Assembly (NCBI RefSeq): GCF_014204985.1
Contig: NZ_JACHMP010000001.1
Coordinates: 5,022,001 to 5,086,000 of the forward strand
DNA from: Streptosporangium becharense
GTDB lineage: Bacteria; Actinomycetota; Actinomycetes; Streptosporangiales; Streptosporangiaceae
Direction: 5' to 3'
Length of the DNA stretch: 64,000 nt
The notes beneath the pieces were generated by a model. The model made no database searches, was not told where the DNA came from, and worked only from the letters and a program-made list of their open reading frames with translations. Shown here piece after piece: positions 33,318-42,712 of this stretch. Every line of letters begins with the position of its first letter. Position 1 is the stretch's first letter. Position numbers and translations under genes: made by a program.

Positions 33318-34835
33318 ATGGTTGCGCCGGACGGTGAACGTCTCGGGCCGTACCGCCTGCTGTCGAGGCTCGGAGCGGGAGGCTTCGGCGAGGTCCACCT
33401 CGGACTCGACCCCGAGGGCCGCACGGTGGCGGTCAAGATCCTGCATCCGCACGTCGCGGCCGACGAGACCGCGCTGACCCGGCTGGCCCGCGAGGTGGAG
33501 ACCATGCGGCGGGTGCGGGGCCGGCATGTCGCCGAGGTCCTGGACGCCTCGTTGGCCGGGGAGCGGCCCTACCTGGTCACCCGTTACGTCCAGGGCCGCG
33601 CGCTGAGCACCGTGGTCGCCGCCGGCGGGCCGCTCCCGGGAGGCGGCCTGGTGCGCGTGGCGCGCGGCCTGGCCGAGGCCCTGGTCGCGATCCACGCCGC
33701 CGGGGTGGTCCACCGCGACCTCAAGCCCGCCAATGTGATCCTGACCGACGGTGAGCCGGTCGTCATCGACTTCGGCATCGCCTGCGCGCTCGACTCGCCC
33801 TCGGTCACCGCGTCCGGCGCGGTCCTCGGCACCCCCGGTTACCTGGCGCCCGAGGTGCTGGAGGACACCGGCTCCGGCCCGGCGTCCGATGTCTTCTCCT
33901 TCGGGGCCACGGTGGCCTTCGCGGCCACCGGCCGGCACCCGTACGGCACGGGTCCGGCTTCGGCGGTCGGTTACCGCGTGGTCCACCACGCCCCCGACCT
34001 CGACGGCGTGCCCGAGGGGCTCGAACCGCTGCTGCGGGAGTGCCTGCTGCGGGATCCCGCTGAGAGGCCGGACGCCGCCGCGCTACTGGCGCGACTGGAC
34101 GGGATTACGCCGGACGGGATCACGCCGGACGGGGCCACGCCGGACGCCCGGCCGGGGTACGGGCGGGCCGGCCCGGTCCTCCGCGTCGCCTTACCGGAGG
34201 CCGGCCGGGCATCCGTGGAGTCGTGGGCGTCCGGTCCGGCCGCAGCCGGGGAGCCCGCCGGATCGCACCCGCCCGGCCCGGCCGCCGTCCACGACCCCGC
34301 AGGCGCCCGCGGGCCGGGCCCGGCCGTGCGGGAACCCGCGGGGTCGTATTCGCCCGTGCGGGAACCCGCGGGGTCGTACCCGCCCGTGCCGGCCACGCCG
34401 GTCGGCGAGCCCATCCCGCCCGCCGACGGCGGTGGTGTGCACGGTCTCACCACCCAGCAGTGGCGGCCCGGGCGGCGTCCGCCCCGGGGGAAGCCCTCCT
34501 CGCAGGAGGCGTTCGAGCACCGCCGGGCGGTCCTGCACCGCCGCTGGGTCGTCGGCACCGGCCTGCTGGTCTCCCTGATGGCCGCCACGGCCAGGAACCC
34601 GCTGCCCGAGCTGTCGCTGCTGCTGCTGACCGCGTACGGGTCGGCGATGCTCGTCGACGGCGGCGTCGCCCTGTTCGCCCGCCGCGACCGGCGTCGAATG
34701 ATCATCGATCTCTCCGCCGCGGCGGGGACCGTGGCGCTGTGGGCCGTCCTCGGGACGTTCTTCAGCACGCTCACCCTGGCGCTCGCGCTGGGGACCGTCC
34801 TGTTCGTCATCGTGGCGATCCTGGTGGGCAGCTGA
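33318..34835 (+). CDS. Membrane Ser/Thr protein kinase 3
   Basis: 505 residues from the ATG at 33318 (GGAAGGAG upstream). Kinase domain about 9-265: loop GAGGFG, K40, HRDLKPAN with D134, DFG 151-153, GYLAPE. The linker has short repeats (DGITPDGITPDGATPD, and REPAGSYSPV repeated). Hydrophobic C-terminus with about three to four membrane segments (about 405-505). Third member of the array, 154 bases after kinase 2 and with its own ribosome binding site. Substrates cannot be predicted. No phosphatase or FHA gene is adjacent. Confidence 0.92.
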   Translation: MVAPDGERLGPYRLLSRLGAGGFGEVHLGLDPEGRTVAVKILHPHVAADETALTRLAREVETMRRVRGRHVAEVLDASLAGERPYLVTRYVQGRALSTVVAAGGPLPGGGLVRVARGLAEALVAIHAAGVVHRDLKPANVILTDGEPVVIDFGIACALDSPSVTASGAVLGTPGYLAPEVLEDTGSGPASDVFSFGATVAFAATGRHPYGTGPASAVGYRVVHHAPDLDGVPEGLEPLLRECLLRDPAERPDAAALLARLDGITPDGITPDGATPDARPGYGRAGPVLRVALPEAGRASVESWASGPAAAGEPAGSHPPGPAAVHDPAGARGPGPAVREPAGSYSPVREPAGSYPPVPATPVGEPIPPADGGGVHGLTTQQWRPGRRPPRGKPSSQEAFEHRRAVLHRRWVVGTGLLVSLMAATARNPLPELSLLLLTAYGSAMLVDGGVALFARRDRRRMIIDLSAAAGTVALWAVLGTFFSTLTLALALGTVLFVIVAILVGS

Positions 34836-35164
34836 GCCCGCGGGGCACGTCCCGGTGAGCGGAACCCGGCCCCCCGGTCCGGAATATAGTTCGGTATGGT
34901 GGGAAGGGGAGCCCCGCAGGCACCCCCGGCCGTCGGTACAGGCCACTCCAGCCGATGGTTTGCTCCTAAGCTACCCGTGGGTAACATGAATCCCGGGAGG
35001 CCGGGCCGGGTGTGTACCGACCGGGCCACCCGCTGTCACACGGCCCTCGGGCACCTGGCAGTCTTGGCAGCACGTGCACGTGCCCCGCGTGCGCGTACCG
35101 AGCATCCGGCGCCGGCCGCAACGACGCGGCGGCGTACGCGAACACGGGAGGTCGGCCACCGGCC
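34836..35164. promoter_or_regulatory. Leader of etfBA with a TACCC/GGGTA palindrome
   Basis: 329 bases without a gene. TACCCGTGGGTA at 34972-34983 is an inverted repeat (TACCC/GGGTA around GT) directly after a possible -10 (TAAGCT), so it could be an operator for etfBA. The rest shows nothing recognisable. Confidence 0.4.
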
Positions 35165-35953
35165 ATGAACATTGTCGTCTGCGTGAAGCAGGTCCCCGAC
35201 ACGGAGACCGAGCGCAAGCTGAGGTCCGATGACAAGACGATCAACCGTGACGCCGACGGCGTCATCAACGAACTGTGCGAGTACGCGGTCGAGGACGCGC
35301 TCAGGCTGAAGGAGGCCCACGGCGGTGAGGTGACCGTCCTCACCATGGGCCCCGACAAGGCGAGCGACACGATCCGCAAGGCCCTGGCCATGGGCGCCGA
35401 CAAGGCCGTCCACCTGGTCGACGACGCCCTGCACGGCTCGGACGCCCTGGGCACCTCCTACGCCCTGGCGCAGGTGCTCAAGAAGATCGGGTTCGACCTG
35501 GTCGTGCTGGGGTCGGAGTCGACCGACGCCCGCACCGGCGTCCTGGCCGCCATGCTGGCCGAGCGGCTCGGCGTCCCCCAGCTCACCTTCGCCAAGAAGA
35601 TCCAGGTCACCGACAAGGGGACCATCGGCATCGAGCGGGTCACCGACTACGGCTACGACAGGGTCGAGGCCACGCTGCCCGCCGTCGTCTCCGTGGTCGA
35701 GAAGGCCGACGCGAGCGAGAAGCCGCGGTACCCGAAGTTCAAGGACATCATGGCCGCGAAGAAGAAGCCGGTGGAGAAGCTCGGCATCGCCGACGCCGAC
35801 ATCGACCCCGCCCAGATCGGCCTGGCCGCCTCCTGGAGCGAGGTCGTCGACTTCGACGTCGCCCCGCCGCGCGCGGCCGGCACGATCGTCAGGGACGAGG
35901 GCGACGGCGGCGTGAAGATCGCCGAATTCCTCGCGTCGAAGAAGTTCGTCTGA
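35165..35953 (+). CDS. etfB: Electron transfer flavoprotein beta subunit
   Basis: 262 residues. Accepts electrons from acyl-CoA and related dehydrogenases together with EtfA; binds AMP. The start MNIVVCVKQVPDTE is the family signature, and the AMP/adenine-binding region reads VLGSESTDARTGVLAAMLAE. The C-terminal domain arm (about 190-262) wraps the alpha subunit. 18 bases before etfA, one operon. Confidence 0.96.
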   Translation: MNIVVCVKQVPDTETERKLRSDDKTINRDADGVINELCEYAVEDALRLKEAHGGEVTVLTMGPDKASDTIRKALAMGADKAVHLVDDALHGSDALGTSYALAQVLKKIGFDLVVLGSESTDARTGVLAAMLAERLGVPQLTFAKKIQVTDKGTIGIERVTDYGYDRVEATLPAVVSVVEKADASEKPRYPKFKDIMAAKKKPVEKLGIADADIDPAQIGLAASWSEVVDFDVAPPRAAGTIVRDEGDGGVKIAEFLASKKFV

Positions 35954-35971
35954 GAACGGGGGTTAACTGAC

Positions 35972-36925
35972 ATGTCTGAGATTCTCGTTCTGGTGGAACA
36001 CGTCGAGGGCCAGGTCAAGAAGGTCACGCTGGAGCTGCTGACGCTGGCCAGGAAGCTCGGCACGCCGTCGGCCGTCTGGGCGGGCGCCGGCTACTCGCCC
36101 GAGGCCAAGGCCAGGCTCACCGAGCACGGCGCGGAGAAGATCTACGTCGCCGACTCCGCCGAGATCGCCGACCACCTCGTCGCCCCCAAGGCCGAGCTGC
36201 TGGCCCAGCTGGTCGCGGAGAAGTCCCCGGCCGCGGTGCTCGTCGCCGCCACCGCCGAGGCCAAGGAGGTCGCGGGCCGCCTCGCCATCAAGACCGACTC
36301 CGGTGTGCTCACCGACGCCGTGGGCATCCAGGACGGCCTGGTCGCCGAGCAGTCCATCTTCGGCGGCGGGGTGAACGTCCGCTCGCGCGTGACCAAGGGC
36401 ACCCCGATCATCGCGGTCCGCCCGAACTCCACGCCGGTCGAGGCCGCCGCGGGTGCGGGTACGGAGGAGCAGGTCTCCGTCACCCTCTCCGACGCGGCCA
36501 GGAGCGCCCGGATCGTCGAGCGGGTCAAGGAGGAGAAGGGCGCCCGTCCGGAGCTCACCGAGGCCGCGATCGTGGTCTCCGGCGGCCGGGGCGTGGGCTC
36601 GCCCGAGAAGTTCGCGGTCATCGAGGAACTGGCCGACACCCTCGGCGCGGCGGTCGGTGCCTCCCGCGCCGTCACCGACGCCGGCTGGTACCCCCACGAG
36701 TTCCAGGTCGGCCAGACCGGCAAGACCGTCTCGCCGCAGCTCTACCTCGCGGCGGGAATCTCGGGCGCCATCCAGCACCGGGCCGGCATGCAGACCGCCA
36801 AGACGATCGTCGCCATCGACAAGAGGGACGACGCGCCGATCTTCGACTTCGTCGACTTCGGGGTCGTGGGCGACCTGCACACTGTCGTCCCGCAGCTCAT
36901 CGACGAGATCAAGAAGCGTAAGTGA
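35972..36925 (+). CDS. etfA: Electron transfer flavoprotein alpha subunit
   Basis: 317 residues. Binds FAD and passes electrons to the quinone pool via an ETF dehydrogenase. The FAD-binding C-terminal domain is intact: VVSGGRGVGSPEKF, SRAVTDAGWYPHEFQVGQTG, LYLAAGISGAIQH and IVAIDKRDDAPIFDFVDFG. The N-terminal domain pairs with EtfB. It ends at a strong terminator. No ETF-quinone oxidoreductase (fixCX) is in the window. Confidence 0.96.
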   Translation: MSEILVLVEHVEGQVKKVTLELLTLARKLGTPSAVWAGAGYSPEAKARLTEHGAEKIYVADSAEIADHLVAPKAELLAQLVAEKSPAAVLVAATAEAKEVAGRLAIKTDSGVLTDAVGIQDGLVAEQSIFGGGVNVRSRVTKGTPIIAVRPNSTPVEAAAGAGTEEQVSVTLSDAARSARIVERVKEEKGARPELTEAAIVVSGGRGVGSPEKFAVIEELADTLGAAVGASRAVTDAGWYPHEFQVGQTGKTVSPQLYLAAGISGAIQHRAGMQTAKTIVAIDKRDDAPIFDFVDFGVVGDLHTVVPQLIDEIKKRK

Positions 36926-36945
36926 CCCGCCCCGGGCCGTGACGC

Positions 36946-36985
36946 AAGGACGGCGCCGCACGACATGTGCGGCGCCGTCCTTTTT
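36946..36985 (+). terminator. Intrinsic terminator after etfA
   Basis: Perfect 14-bp stem GGACGGCGCCGCAC (36948-36961) / 36967-36980, loop GACAT, followed by five T. Preceding AA also pairs with the first T. It lies between convergent genes and is a textbook factor-independent terminator for etfBA. Confidence 0.95.
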
Positions 36986-37061
36986 CTGGCTTCACCCAGG
37001 TTTCTGGCTTCACCGGGGCCGGTTTCCCGAACCCCGACCGGAACCCCGCCGGGGCTGCCGG

Positions 37062-38261
37062 TCAGGCGGCCATCGACAGCTCGGGCTCCGCCGCCCTGGC
37101 CGGGGTGGTGACCGTACGGGCGCGGGGCAGGAACCGGGCGATCACCGCGACCGCGACGCTGAGCACGACGGCGATGGCGAGCCCGGCCCGCAGCGTGGCC
37201 AGGTCGGCGAGGAAACCGATGACCACCGGTCCGAGCAGCAGGCCCGCGTAGCCCATCGCGCCGGTCTGGGCGACGGCCGGACCCGGGTTTGCGGTCGCGC
37301 CGCCGGCCAGGGAGAGGGCCGTCGGGGAGACCGTCGAGACGGCGACGCCCACGAACAGCATGGCCGACAGGGCCACCGTGGTCGTCGGAGCCGTGATGAC
37401 CACGCCGAAGGTGACGGCGGTGGCCAGCCCCGAGGCGGCGATCATGCCGCGGGCGCCGAAACGGGCCCGGACACGGTCACCGGCGAGACGGCCGGCGAGC
37501 ATGCCCACCTCGAAGATCGGGTAGCCGAGGGCGGCCACCGCCTCCGAGGCGCCGAGCACGTCACGCAGGTACAGGCCGTTCCAGTCGGCCACCGTGCCCT
37601 CGACCATGAACGCGCAGAAGGCGATCACGCCGAGCAGGTAGACCACCGGCGGCATCCGGCGCGCCGTGGCCGTCGCGCGGCCGTCGTGGCTCGCGGGCGC
37701 CGCCGGGTCGGGCAGGTAGGTGCGGCTGAGGAGGACCACCACGGGGAGCGAGACCAGGGCGATCAGGGTCAGGTGGACCGTGACCGGCAGTCCGGCCGCG
37801 ATCGCGGCGGTGCCCAGCAGGCCGGCGGCGATCGCACCCACGCACCAGCCGGCGTGCATGCCGCTCATCAGCGGGCGGCCGTAGGCACGCTCGACGGCCG
37901 AGCCCTGGGCGTTCATCGCGACGTCCACCGAGCCGAACGCCATGCCGAACAGGGTGCTGGCCACCAGCAACAGCGGGAACGTCGGCGCCGCGGCCAGCAG
38001 GGCCAGCGTGACGGCCGTCAGGGGGGCGGCGACCCGCAGGATGCTCCGGCTGCCGAAGCGCGTCATCACCACGCGCATCGACTGCATGGCGACGAGCGCC
38101 CCCAGCCCCCACACGAGGAGGGTGAGGCCGATCGAAGCCTCGGACAGGCCGAGCTTGTCGGAGAGTGCTGGAACACGTACGGTCATCGATCCGCACATCA
38201 ATCCGGCGAGCACGAAGGTGAGAACCGCTCCGGTTCGAGCCGTCCTCAGGTCGCGGGTCAT
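37062..38261 (-). CDS. MFS transporter
   Basis: 399 residues, twelve membrane segments, major facilitator fold. The loop between segments 2 and 3 reads MRVVMTRFGSRSILR, a variant of the MFS motif A, and FGSVDVAMNAQGSAVE resembles the sugar/drug-exporter clade with a conserved Asn-Ala-Gln. Export of a small molecule is likely; the substrate is unknown. It is downstream of a TetR gene on the same strand, 178 bases apart, the classic repressor-exporter arrangement. Confidence 0.88.
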   Translation of the reverse strand: MTRDLRTARTGAVLTFVLAGLMCGSMTVRVPALSDKLGLSEASIGLTLLVWGLGALVAMQSMRVVMTRFGSRSILRVAAPLTAVTLALLAAAPTFPLLLVASTLFGMAFGSVDVAMNAQGSAVERAYGRPLMSGMHAGWCVGAIAAGLLGTAAIAAGLPVTVHLTLIALVSLPVVVLLSRTYLPDPAAPASHDGRATATARRMPPVVYLLGVIAFCAFMVEGTVADWNGLYLRDVLGASEAVAALGYPIFEVGMLAGRLAGDRVRARFGARGMIAASGLATAVTFGVVITAPTTTVALSAMLFVGVAVSTVSPTALSLAGGATANPGPAVAQTGAMGYAGLLLGPVVIGFLADLATLRAGLAIAVVLSVAVAVIARFLPRARTVTTPARAAEPELSMAA

Positions 38262-38317
38262 TACTCCATCCCTTCAATGAATGTTTTCGGTGATTACCGA
38301 GAGGGCACACTGAATGC

Positions 38318-38345
38318 GGTCGCTTTCGCGCATGCGGAAGCGACC
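38318..38345 (-). terminator. Hairpin between the tetR-type gene and the MFS gene
   Basis: GGTCGCTTTCGC (38318-38329) pairs with 38334-38345 at 11 of 12 positions, loop GCAT. It lies in the 178-base gap between the two leftward genes and may attenuate read-through. Confidence 0.45.
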
Positions 38346-38439
38346 ACCAAACGTGTGAGATGAGGGCGCCCGGGAGATCGGGCGTGTGGTTGCGGTCGGC
38401 CGCCGTCCGGGCCGGAGGGACCGCCCGTCGAGGGGGTCG

Positions 38440-38946
38440 CTAACCGGGCAGCAGGGCGAGCAGACGCGTTTTCAGTTTGGCGTAGCGCTCGTCGTCGTAG
38501 AGGCCGGGGTCGTGGGTCGCCACGTCCCACAGTCCTTCGCAGGCCAGGCGCACGATCTGCGCCGCCCCCGGGTCGGGCTCACGGTCGAGCCCCTCGCGAT
38601 GCCAACGGGCCATCGCCTCACGCAGCGGCGCCAACAGGTAGGTGTTGCCGGAGGCTCCGGTGACCACCGCCCAGCGACGCAGCCGGCCGCTCTGCACGGC
38701 GGCGAAGGTGGCCGCGAGATAGTTCTTGGTGTAGGTCTCCTGGCCCTGGGCCTCGATGAGCTCGTCGAACTCCTCGATCAGCCGCTCGACCATGCCCTTG
38801 ATGAGGGCTTCCTTGGTGTTGAAGTGGTAGAGGAGGCCGCCCTTGCTGCATCCCGCACGTTCGGCGACGGCCGTCAGGGTGAGCGCCGCGGAGCCCTGGT
38901 CGCACAGCAGGTCCTCTGCTGCGTCCAGCAACTCCTCGCGTCTCAT
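38440..38946 (-). CDS. TetR-family repressor
   Basis: 168 residues, a little short for TetR. The HTH at about 24-43 ([19 protein letters not shown]) is intact; the C-terminal ligand domain is compact. It most likely represses itself and the downstream MFS exporter through the 24-bp palindrome starting 8 bases upstream. There is no ribosome binding site. On the coding strand TACAGT ends about 7 bases before the ATG, so the message is probably leaderless, with the operator covering the -10. Confidence 0.9.
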   Translation of the reverse strand: MRREELLDAAEDLLCDQGSAALTLTAVAERAGCSKGGLLYHFNTKEALIKGMVERLIEEFDELIEAQGQETYTKNYLAATFAAVQSGRLRRWAVVTGASGNTYLLAPLREAMARWHREGLDREPDPGAAQIVRLACEGLWDVATHDPGLYDDERYAKLKTRLLALLPG

Positions 38947-38953
38947 GCCGATT

Positions 38954-38977
38954 ACTGTACCGTCCGGACGGTACAGT
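38954..38977. promoter_or_regulatory. TetR operator, perfect 24-bp palindrome
   Basis: ACTGTACCGTCC followed by its exact complement GGACGGTACAGT. It overlaps the presumed -10 of the TetR gene and also faces the cysteine desulfurase gene, which starts 80 bases to the right. Confidence 0.9.
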
Positions 38978-39057
38978 CGTCAACCGGGGGTGAGGCGCCC
39001 CCAAGGCGCGGATACCCTAAAGAGGCCGAAAAAAGAGCTGGGGAGGGGAGTGCGGCC

Positions 39058-40221
39058 GTGAAGTCCGCCTATCTCGATCACGCGGCGACCACGCCGATGC
39101 TTCCCGAGGCCATCGAGGCGATGACAGCTCAACTCGGCCGGGTCGGCAACGCGTCCTCGCTGCACGCGGCCGGCCGCCGTACCCGCCAGGTGGTGGAGGA
39201 GGCGCGCGAGACCATCGCCACCGCGCTCGGTGCCCGGCCGAGCGAGGTGGTCTTCACCTCCGGCGGCACCGAGGCCGACAACCTCGCCGTCAAGGGCCTG
39301 TACTGGGCCCGCCGTGCCCGAGGCGCCACCCGTATCCTGACCAGCGCGGTCGAGCACCACGCCGCTCTCGACCCGGCGCACTGGCTGGCCGACCACCAGG
39401 AGGCCGTCGTCGAGCTGCTCCCGGTCGACGAACTGGGGCGGGTGCACCCGCGGACCCTCCGCGAGGCCGTCGAACGCGATCCGGACGGCGTCGCGCTGGT
39501 CAGCGTCATGTGGGCCAACAACGAGGTCGGCACCGTTCAGCCGGTCCGGGAGCTGGCGGCCATCGCCCGCGAGCACGGCATCCCGTTCCACAGCGACGCG
39601 GTCCAGGCCGTCGGCCAGCTCCCCGTCACCTTCGCCGACTCGGGGGTCGACGCGCTGACGATCTCCGGCCACAAGATCGGCGGCCCGATGGGGGTCGGCG
39701 CGCTCCTGCTGGCCCGGGGCGTCGACCCGGTGCCGGTGCTGCACGGCGGCGGCCAGGAGCGCGACGTGCGCTCCGGCACCCTCGACGCCCCCGCCGTCGC
39801 CGGCTTCGCCGTGGCGGTGCAGGCCGCGGTGGCCCGGCAGGCCGAGACCGCGGCCCGGCTGACCGGGCTCCGCGACGACCTGATCCGCAGGGTCCGCCAG
39901 GCGGTGCCCGACGTGATCCTCAACGGTGATCCGGCCGACCGGCTGCCGGGCAACGCGCACTTCTCCTTCCCCGGCTGCGAGGGCGACGCCCTGCTCATGC
40001 TCCTGGACGCCAAGGGCGTGGAGTGCTCGACCGGTTCGGCCTGCTCCGCGGGGGTGGCCCAACCCTCCCACGTCCTGCTCGCCATGGGCGCCGACGCGGT
40101 CCGGGCACGCGGCTCGCTGCGCTTCACCCTCGGCCACACCTCCACCGAGGAGGACGTCGACCGGCTCGCCGACGTCATCGGCCATGTCGTGGAGCGGGCC
40201 CGCCGCGCCGGGCTCACCTGA
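39058..40221 (+). CDS. Cysteine desulfurase (IscS/NifS family)
   Basis: 387 residues. Removes sulfur from cysteine to form an enzyme persulfide, using pyridoxal phosphate. The cofactor lysine is K206 in SGHKIGGP. The catalytic cysteine is C329 in GSACSAG, on a short IscS-type loop (a second Cys at 323). GTG at 39058 with GGGGAGGGGA upstream; the start [13 protein letters not shown] is the family signature. MnmA lies 1.3 kb downstream on the same strand, so this enzyme probably supplies its persulfide sulfur. No iscU or suf genes are nearby. Confidence 0.93.
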   Translation: MKSAYLDHAATTPMLPEAIEAMTAQLGRVGNASSLHAAGRRTRQVVEEARETIATALGARPSEVVFTSGGTEADNLAVKGLYWARRARGATRILTSAVEHHAALDPAHWLADHQEAVVELLPVDELGRVHPRTLREAVERDPDGVALVSVMWANNEVGTVQPVRELAAIAREHGIPFHSDAVQAVGQLPVTFADSGVDALTISGHKIGGPMGVGALLLARGVDPVPVLHGGGQERDVRSGTLDAPAVAGFAVAVQAAVARQAETAARLTGLRDDLIRRVRQAVPDVILNGDPADRLPGNAHFSFPGCEGDALLMLLDAKGVECSTGSACSAGVAQPSHVLLAMGADAVRARGSLRFTLGHTSTEEDVDRLADVIGHVVERARRAGLT

Positions 40222-40230
40222 CCCCACCGT

Positions 40231-40270
40231 CGAATACCGCCGAATCCCGTCGAATCCCGCCGAATACCGC
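40231..40270. repeat. 10-bp tandem repeat between convergent genes
   Basis: Four units of CGAATACCGC/CGAATCCCGT start at 40231, 40241, 40251 and 40261, followed by a 7-bp hairpin at 40270-40287. Further degenerate repeats (CTCAGGTCCTGGAAGACACG and CTCAGGCCCCGGAAGGCGCG) occur 64 bases apart at about 40336 and 40400. Confidence 0.75.
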
Positions 40271-40443
40271 CGCGCCGGGAGGCGCGGCGTTCAGCACAGG
40301 GAAGCGGCGGCGTCCGGGCCGCGGAAGTCATGGTCCTCAGGTCCTGGAAGACACGGCGGCGTCCTGGCCGTGGAAGACACGGCCCGGACACGGCCCTCAG
40401 GCCCCGGAAGGCGCGGCGGCGTTCAGGAGGGACGCGGCGTCTC

Positions 40444-41490
40444 TCAGGACAGGAAGGGGGCGACGGCGGCCCAGCCGGGGTCGGCGGCCACGTCGACCCG
40501 GGGCCGCCCCTCCTTCCAGCCCGCGACGAGCTTCTCGGCGTGGACGGCCGCCCTGCCCTCCGGGTCGGCGTAGACGTGCAGCACCCGCCGGCCCTCGGCG
40601 CTCAGGTGCGCGGCGAGGACGCCGCCGCCGTCCGGGCCGCCGATCCGCCCGGCCAGCCGCTCCTCGAAGTCGCGCAACGCCTCCAGCGAGGGGCCGGTGG
40701 GCAGGCCCTCGGCGTCGTGGTGCGCGTACGGGAGGGTGATGGCGATGTGCTGGTCGAACACCGGGTAGTCCACCGGACGCAACGGGTGACGGGCGGCGGC
40801 GACCAGGCGGGCGCCACCCGCGGTCTCACCCTCCAGCAGCGCCCACTGGTCGTCCCCGTAGCCGGAGGCGAGGTCGGCGACCACCCCGGGCAGGTGCACG
40901 GCGGGCACGGCGTCCATCGGCTCGATCGCGACGGCCGAGACGTCGCCCACCCAGCGGGCCACCTCGTCCTCGCCGAGCAGCCGGTCGAGGGCGAGCAGCG
41001 CGGCCTCGACACGGGTCTCCTCCGGAAGGAGAGTGAAGATCGGGTGGTAGGCGACCACGTCCACGCGCGGGTTGCCGCGCGGGACGCGCAACCCCAGCGT
41101 GAGCTCGCCGAGCGTGAACCCGTAGCCGTCCACGTCGACCGTCAGCGTCGTGGCCCGCGGATCGGCCCGCCGCGACGGGTGGAACTCCCAGAGCCGGTCG
41201 GCGGGCGGCGCGGCGGCGGCCCAGCGGTGCGCGACGGCGCGCAGCTCCGGATCACCCGCGCAGGTGACCACGAGGGCGTGGTCGGCCCGCAGCCCCGGGG
41301 TGATCTCCCACACCAGCGAGGGGTGGACCGCCGTCACCGCGGGGCCGATCAGCTCGGCCTGCCGCCCGGTCTCGCCGGCGGTCACCGCGGCGTCCAGCTC
41401 CGGCCGCGCCTCGGCCCACCACGCCCAGAAACGTTCGATCGCGGGGGCGGGGTCGGCGGGAGATTCGCTCTTGCGCCCGAACAGTCGCAT
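40444..41490 (-). CDS. DUF695-like hypothetical protein
   Basis: 348 residues, soluble, no signal peptide. N-terminal half: [19 protein letters not shown] at about 18-36. C-terminal half: FEERLAGRI...[22 protein letters not shown], the layout of proteins with DUF695-type domains. No catalytic residues can be assigned. It lies between the desulfurase and mnmA but on the opposite strand, ending 222 bases from the desulfurase stop. The start shares a 60-base gap with mnmA, so the two promoters are back to back. Confidence 0.7.
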   Translation of the reverse strand: MRLFGRKSESPADPAPAIERFWAWWAEARPELDAAVTAGETGRQAELIGPAVTAVHPSLVWEITPGLRADHALVVTCAGDPELRAVAHRWAAAAPPADRLWEFHPSRRADPRATTLTVDVDGYGFTLGELTLGLRVPRGNPRVDVVAYHPIFTLLPEETRVEAALLALDRLLGEDEVARWVGDVSAVAIEPMDAVPAVHLPGVVADLASGYGDDQWALLEGETAGGARLVAAARHPLRPVDYPVFDQHIAITLPYAHHDAEGLPTGPSLEALRDFEERLAGRIGGPDGGGVLAAHLSAEGRRVLHVYADPEGRAAVHAEKLVAGWKEGRPRVDVAADPGWAAVAPFLS

Positions 41491-41550
41491 GGCCCCGGAT
41501 TCTCGCAGCCCGACGAGGCGCCCGCGAACGCGGGTACGCTCAGAGGTGTT

Positions 41551-42621
41551 ATGAGTCTTCGTGTGCTTGCCGCCATGTCCGGCGGCGTCGACTCCGCCGT
41601 GGCGGCGGCCCGTGCCGCCGAGGCGGGTCACGACGTCACCGGCGTCCACCTGGCCCTCTCCGCCAACCCCCAGTCCTACCGGACCGGCGCCCGCGGGTGC
41701 TGCACGCTCGAAGACTCGCGTGACGCCCGCAGGGCCGCCGACGTCATCGGCATCCCCTTCTACGTCTGGGACATGGCCGAGCGGTTCCACCACGACGTCG
41801 TCGAGGACTTCGTCAACGAGTACGCCGCCGGACGCACCCCCAACCCGTGCCTGCGCTGCAACGAGAAGATCAAGTTCGAGGCGGTGCTCGACCGGGCCCT
41901 CGCCCTCGGCTTCGACGCGGTCGTCACCGGGCACCACGCGCGCCTCGTCGACGGCGTGCTCCGCCGCAGTCCCGACGAGGGCAAGGACCAGTCCTACGTC
42001 CTCGGCGTGCTCACCAGGCAGCAGCTCGGGCACGCCATGTTCCCGCTGGGCGACTCCACCAAGGCGCAGGTCCGCGAGGAGGCCGCCCGGCGCGGGCTGA
42101 TGGTCGCCGACAAGCCCGACAGCCACGACATCTGTTTCATCGCCGACGGCGACACCCGCGGCTTCCTGGCCGACCGCCTCGGTGCGACCCCCGGCCCGAT
42201 CGTCGACGAGTCGGGCGAGGTCGTCGGCGCCCACGAGGGTGCCTACGGCTTCACCGTCGGCCAGCGCAAGGGCCTGCGGATCGACCGTCCCGCCGCCGAC
42301 GGCCGCCCGCGTTACGTGCTGTCCATCGAGCCGGTCTCCAACACGGTCACCGTCGGCCCGCGCACGTCCTTGCAGGTCGACACCATCGTCGCGACCCGGC
42401 CGGTGTGGAACGGCCCGGTGGGCGAGCCGCGCGGGCCGCTGGCGTGCACGGTGCAGCTGCGTGCCCACGGAGAGGTGTACGACTGCCACGCGCAGGTCTC
42501 CGGCGACGAGCTCCACATCGAGCTGGGCACCCCCGCGACGGGGGTCGCCCCCGGTCAGGCGGCCGTGCTGTACCTCGGCGACACCGTGATCGGCTCCGCC
42601 ACGATCACCAAGGCCGCCTGA
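41551..42621 (+). CDS. mnmA: tRNA-specific 2-thiouridylase
   Basis: 356 residues. Thiolates U34 of tRNA Lys/Glu/Gln with ATP and persulfide sulfur. PP-loop SGGVDS at 10-15. The nucleophilic cysteine C103 lies in [12 protein letters not shown] and the persulfide-forming C195 in SHDICFI, at the positions known from E. coli MnmA. The C-terminal beta-barrel (about 205-356) is present. It pairs functionally with the cysteine desulfurase 1.3 kb upstream. The ATG at 41551 lies close to a TACGCT hexamer, so a short leader is likely. Confidence 0.96.
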   Translation: MSLRVLAAMSGGVDSAVAAARAAEAGHDVTGVHLALSANPQSYRTGARGCCTLEDSRDARRAADVIGIPFYVWDMAERFHHDVVEDFVNEYAAGRTPNPCLRCNEKIKFEAVLDRALALGFDAVVTGHHARLVDGVLRRSPDEGKDQSYVLGVLTRQQLGHAMFPLGDSTKAQVREEAARRGLMVADKPDSHDICFIADGDTRGFLADRLGATPGPIVDESGEVVGAHEGAYGFTVGQRKGLRIDRPAADGRPRYVLSIEPVSNTVTVGPRTSLQVDTIVATRPVWNGPVGEPRGPLACTVQLRAHGEVYDCHAQVSGDELHIELGTPATGVAPGQAAVLYLGDTVIGSATITKAA

Positions 42622-42654
42622 CCCCGTTCCCGGGCCGCGGCGCACGGGGTCCGT

Positions 42655-42694
42655 GGCACCGGGTTCTCCGGGCCGGGAGCCCGGGGCCGGTGCC
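42655..42694. terminator. Bidirectional hairpin between mnmA and the metallo-hydrolase
   Basis: GGCACCGG (42655-42662) pairs with CCGGTGCC (42687-42694), with further C/G pairing inside. It sits in the 91-base gap between convergent genes. Confidence 0.5.
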
Positions 42695-42712
42695 CCGGGG
42701 CCGCAGAGGGGC

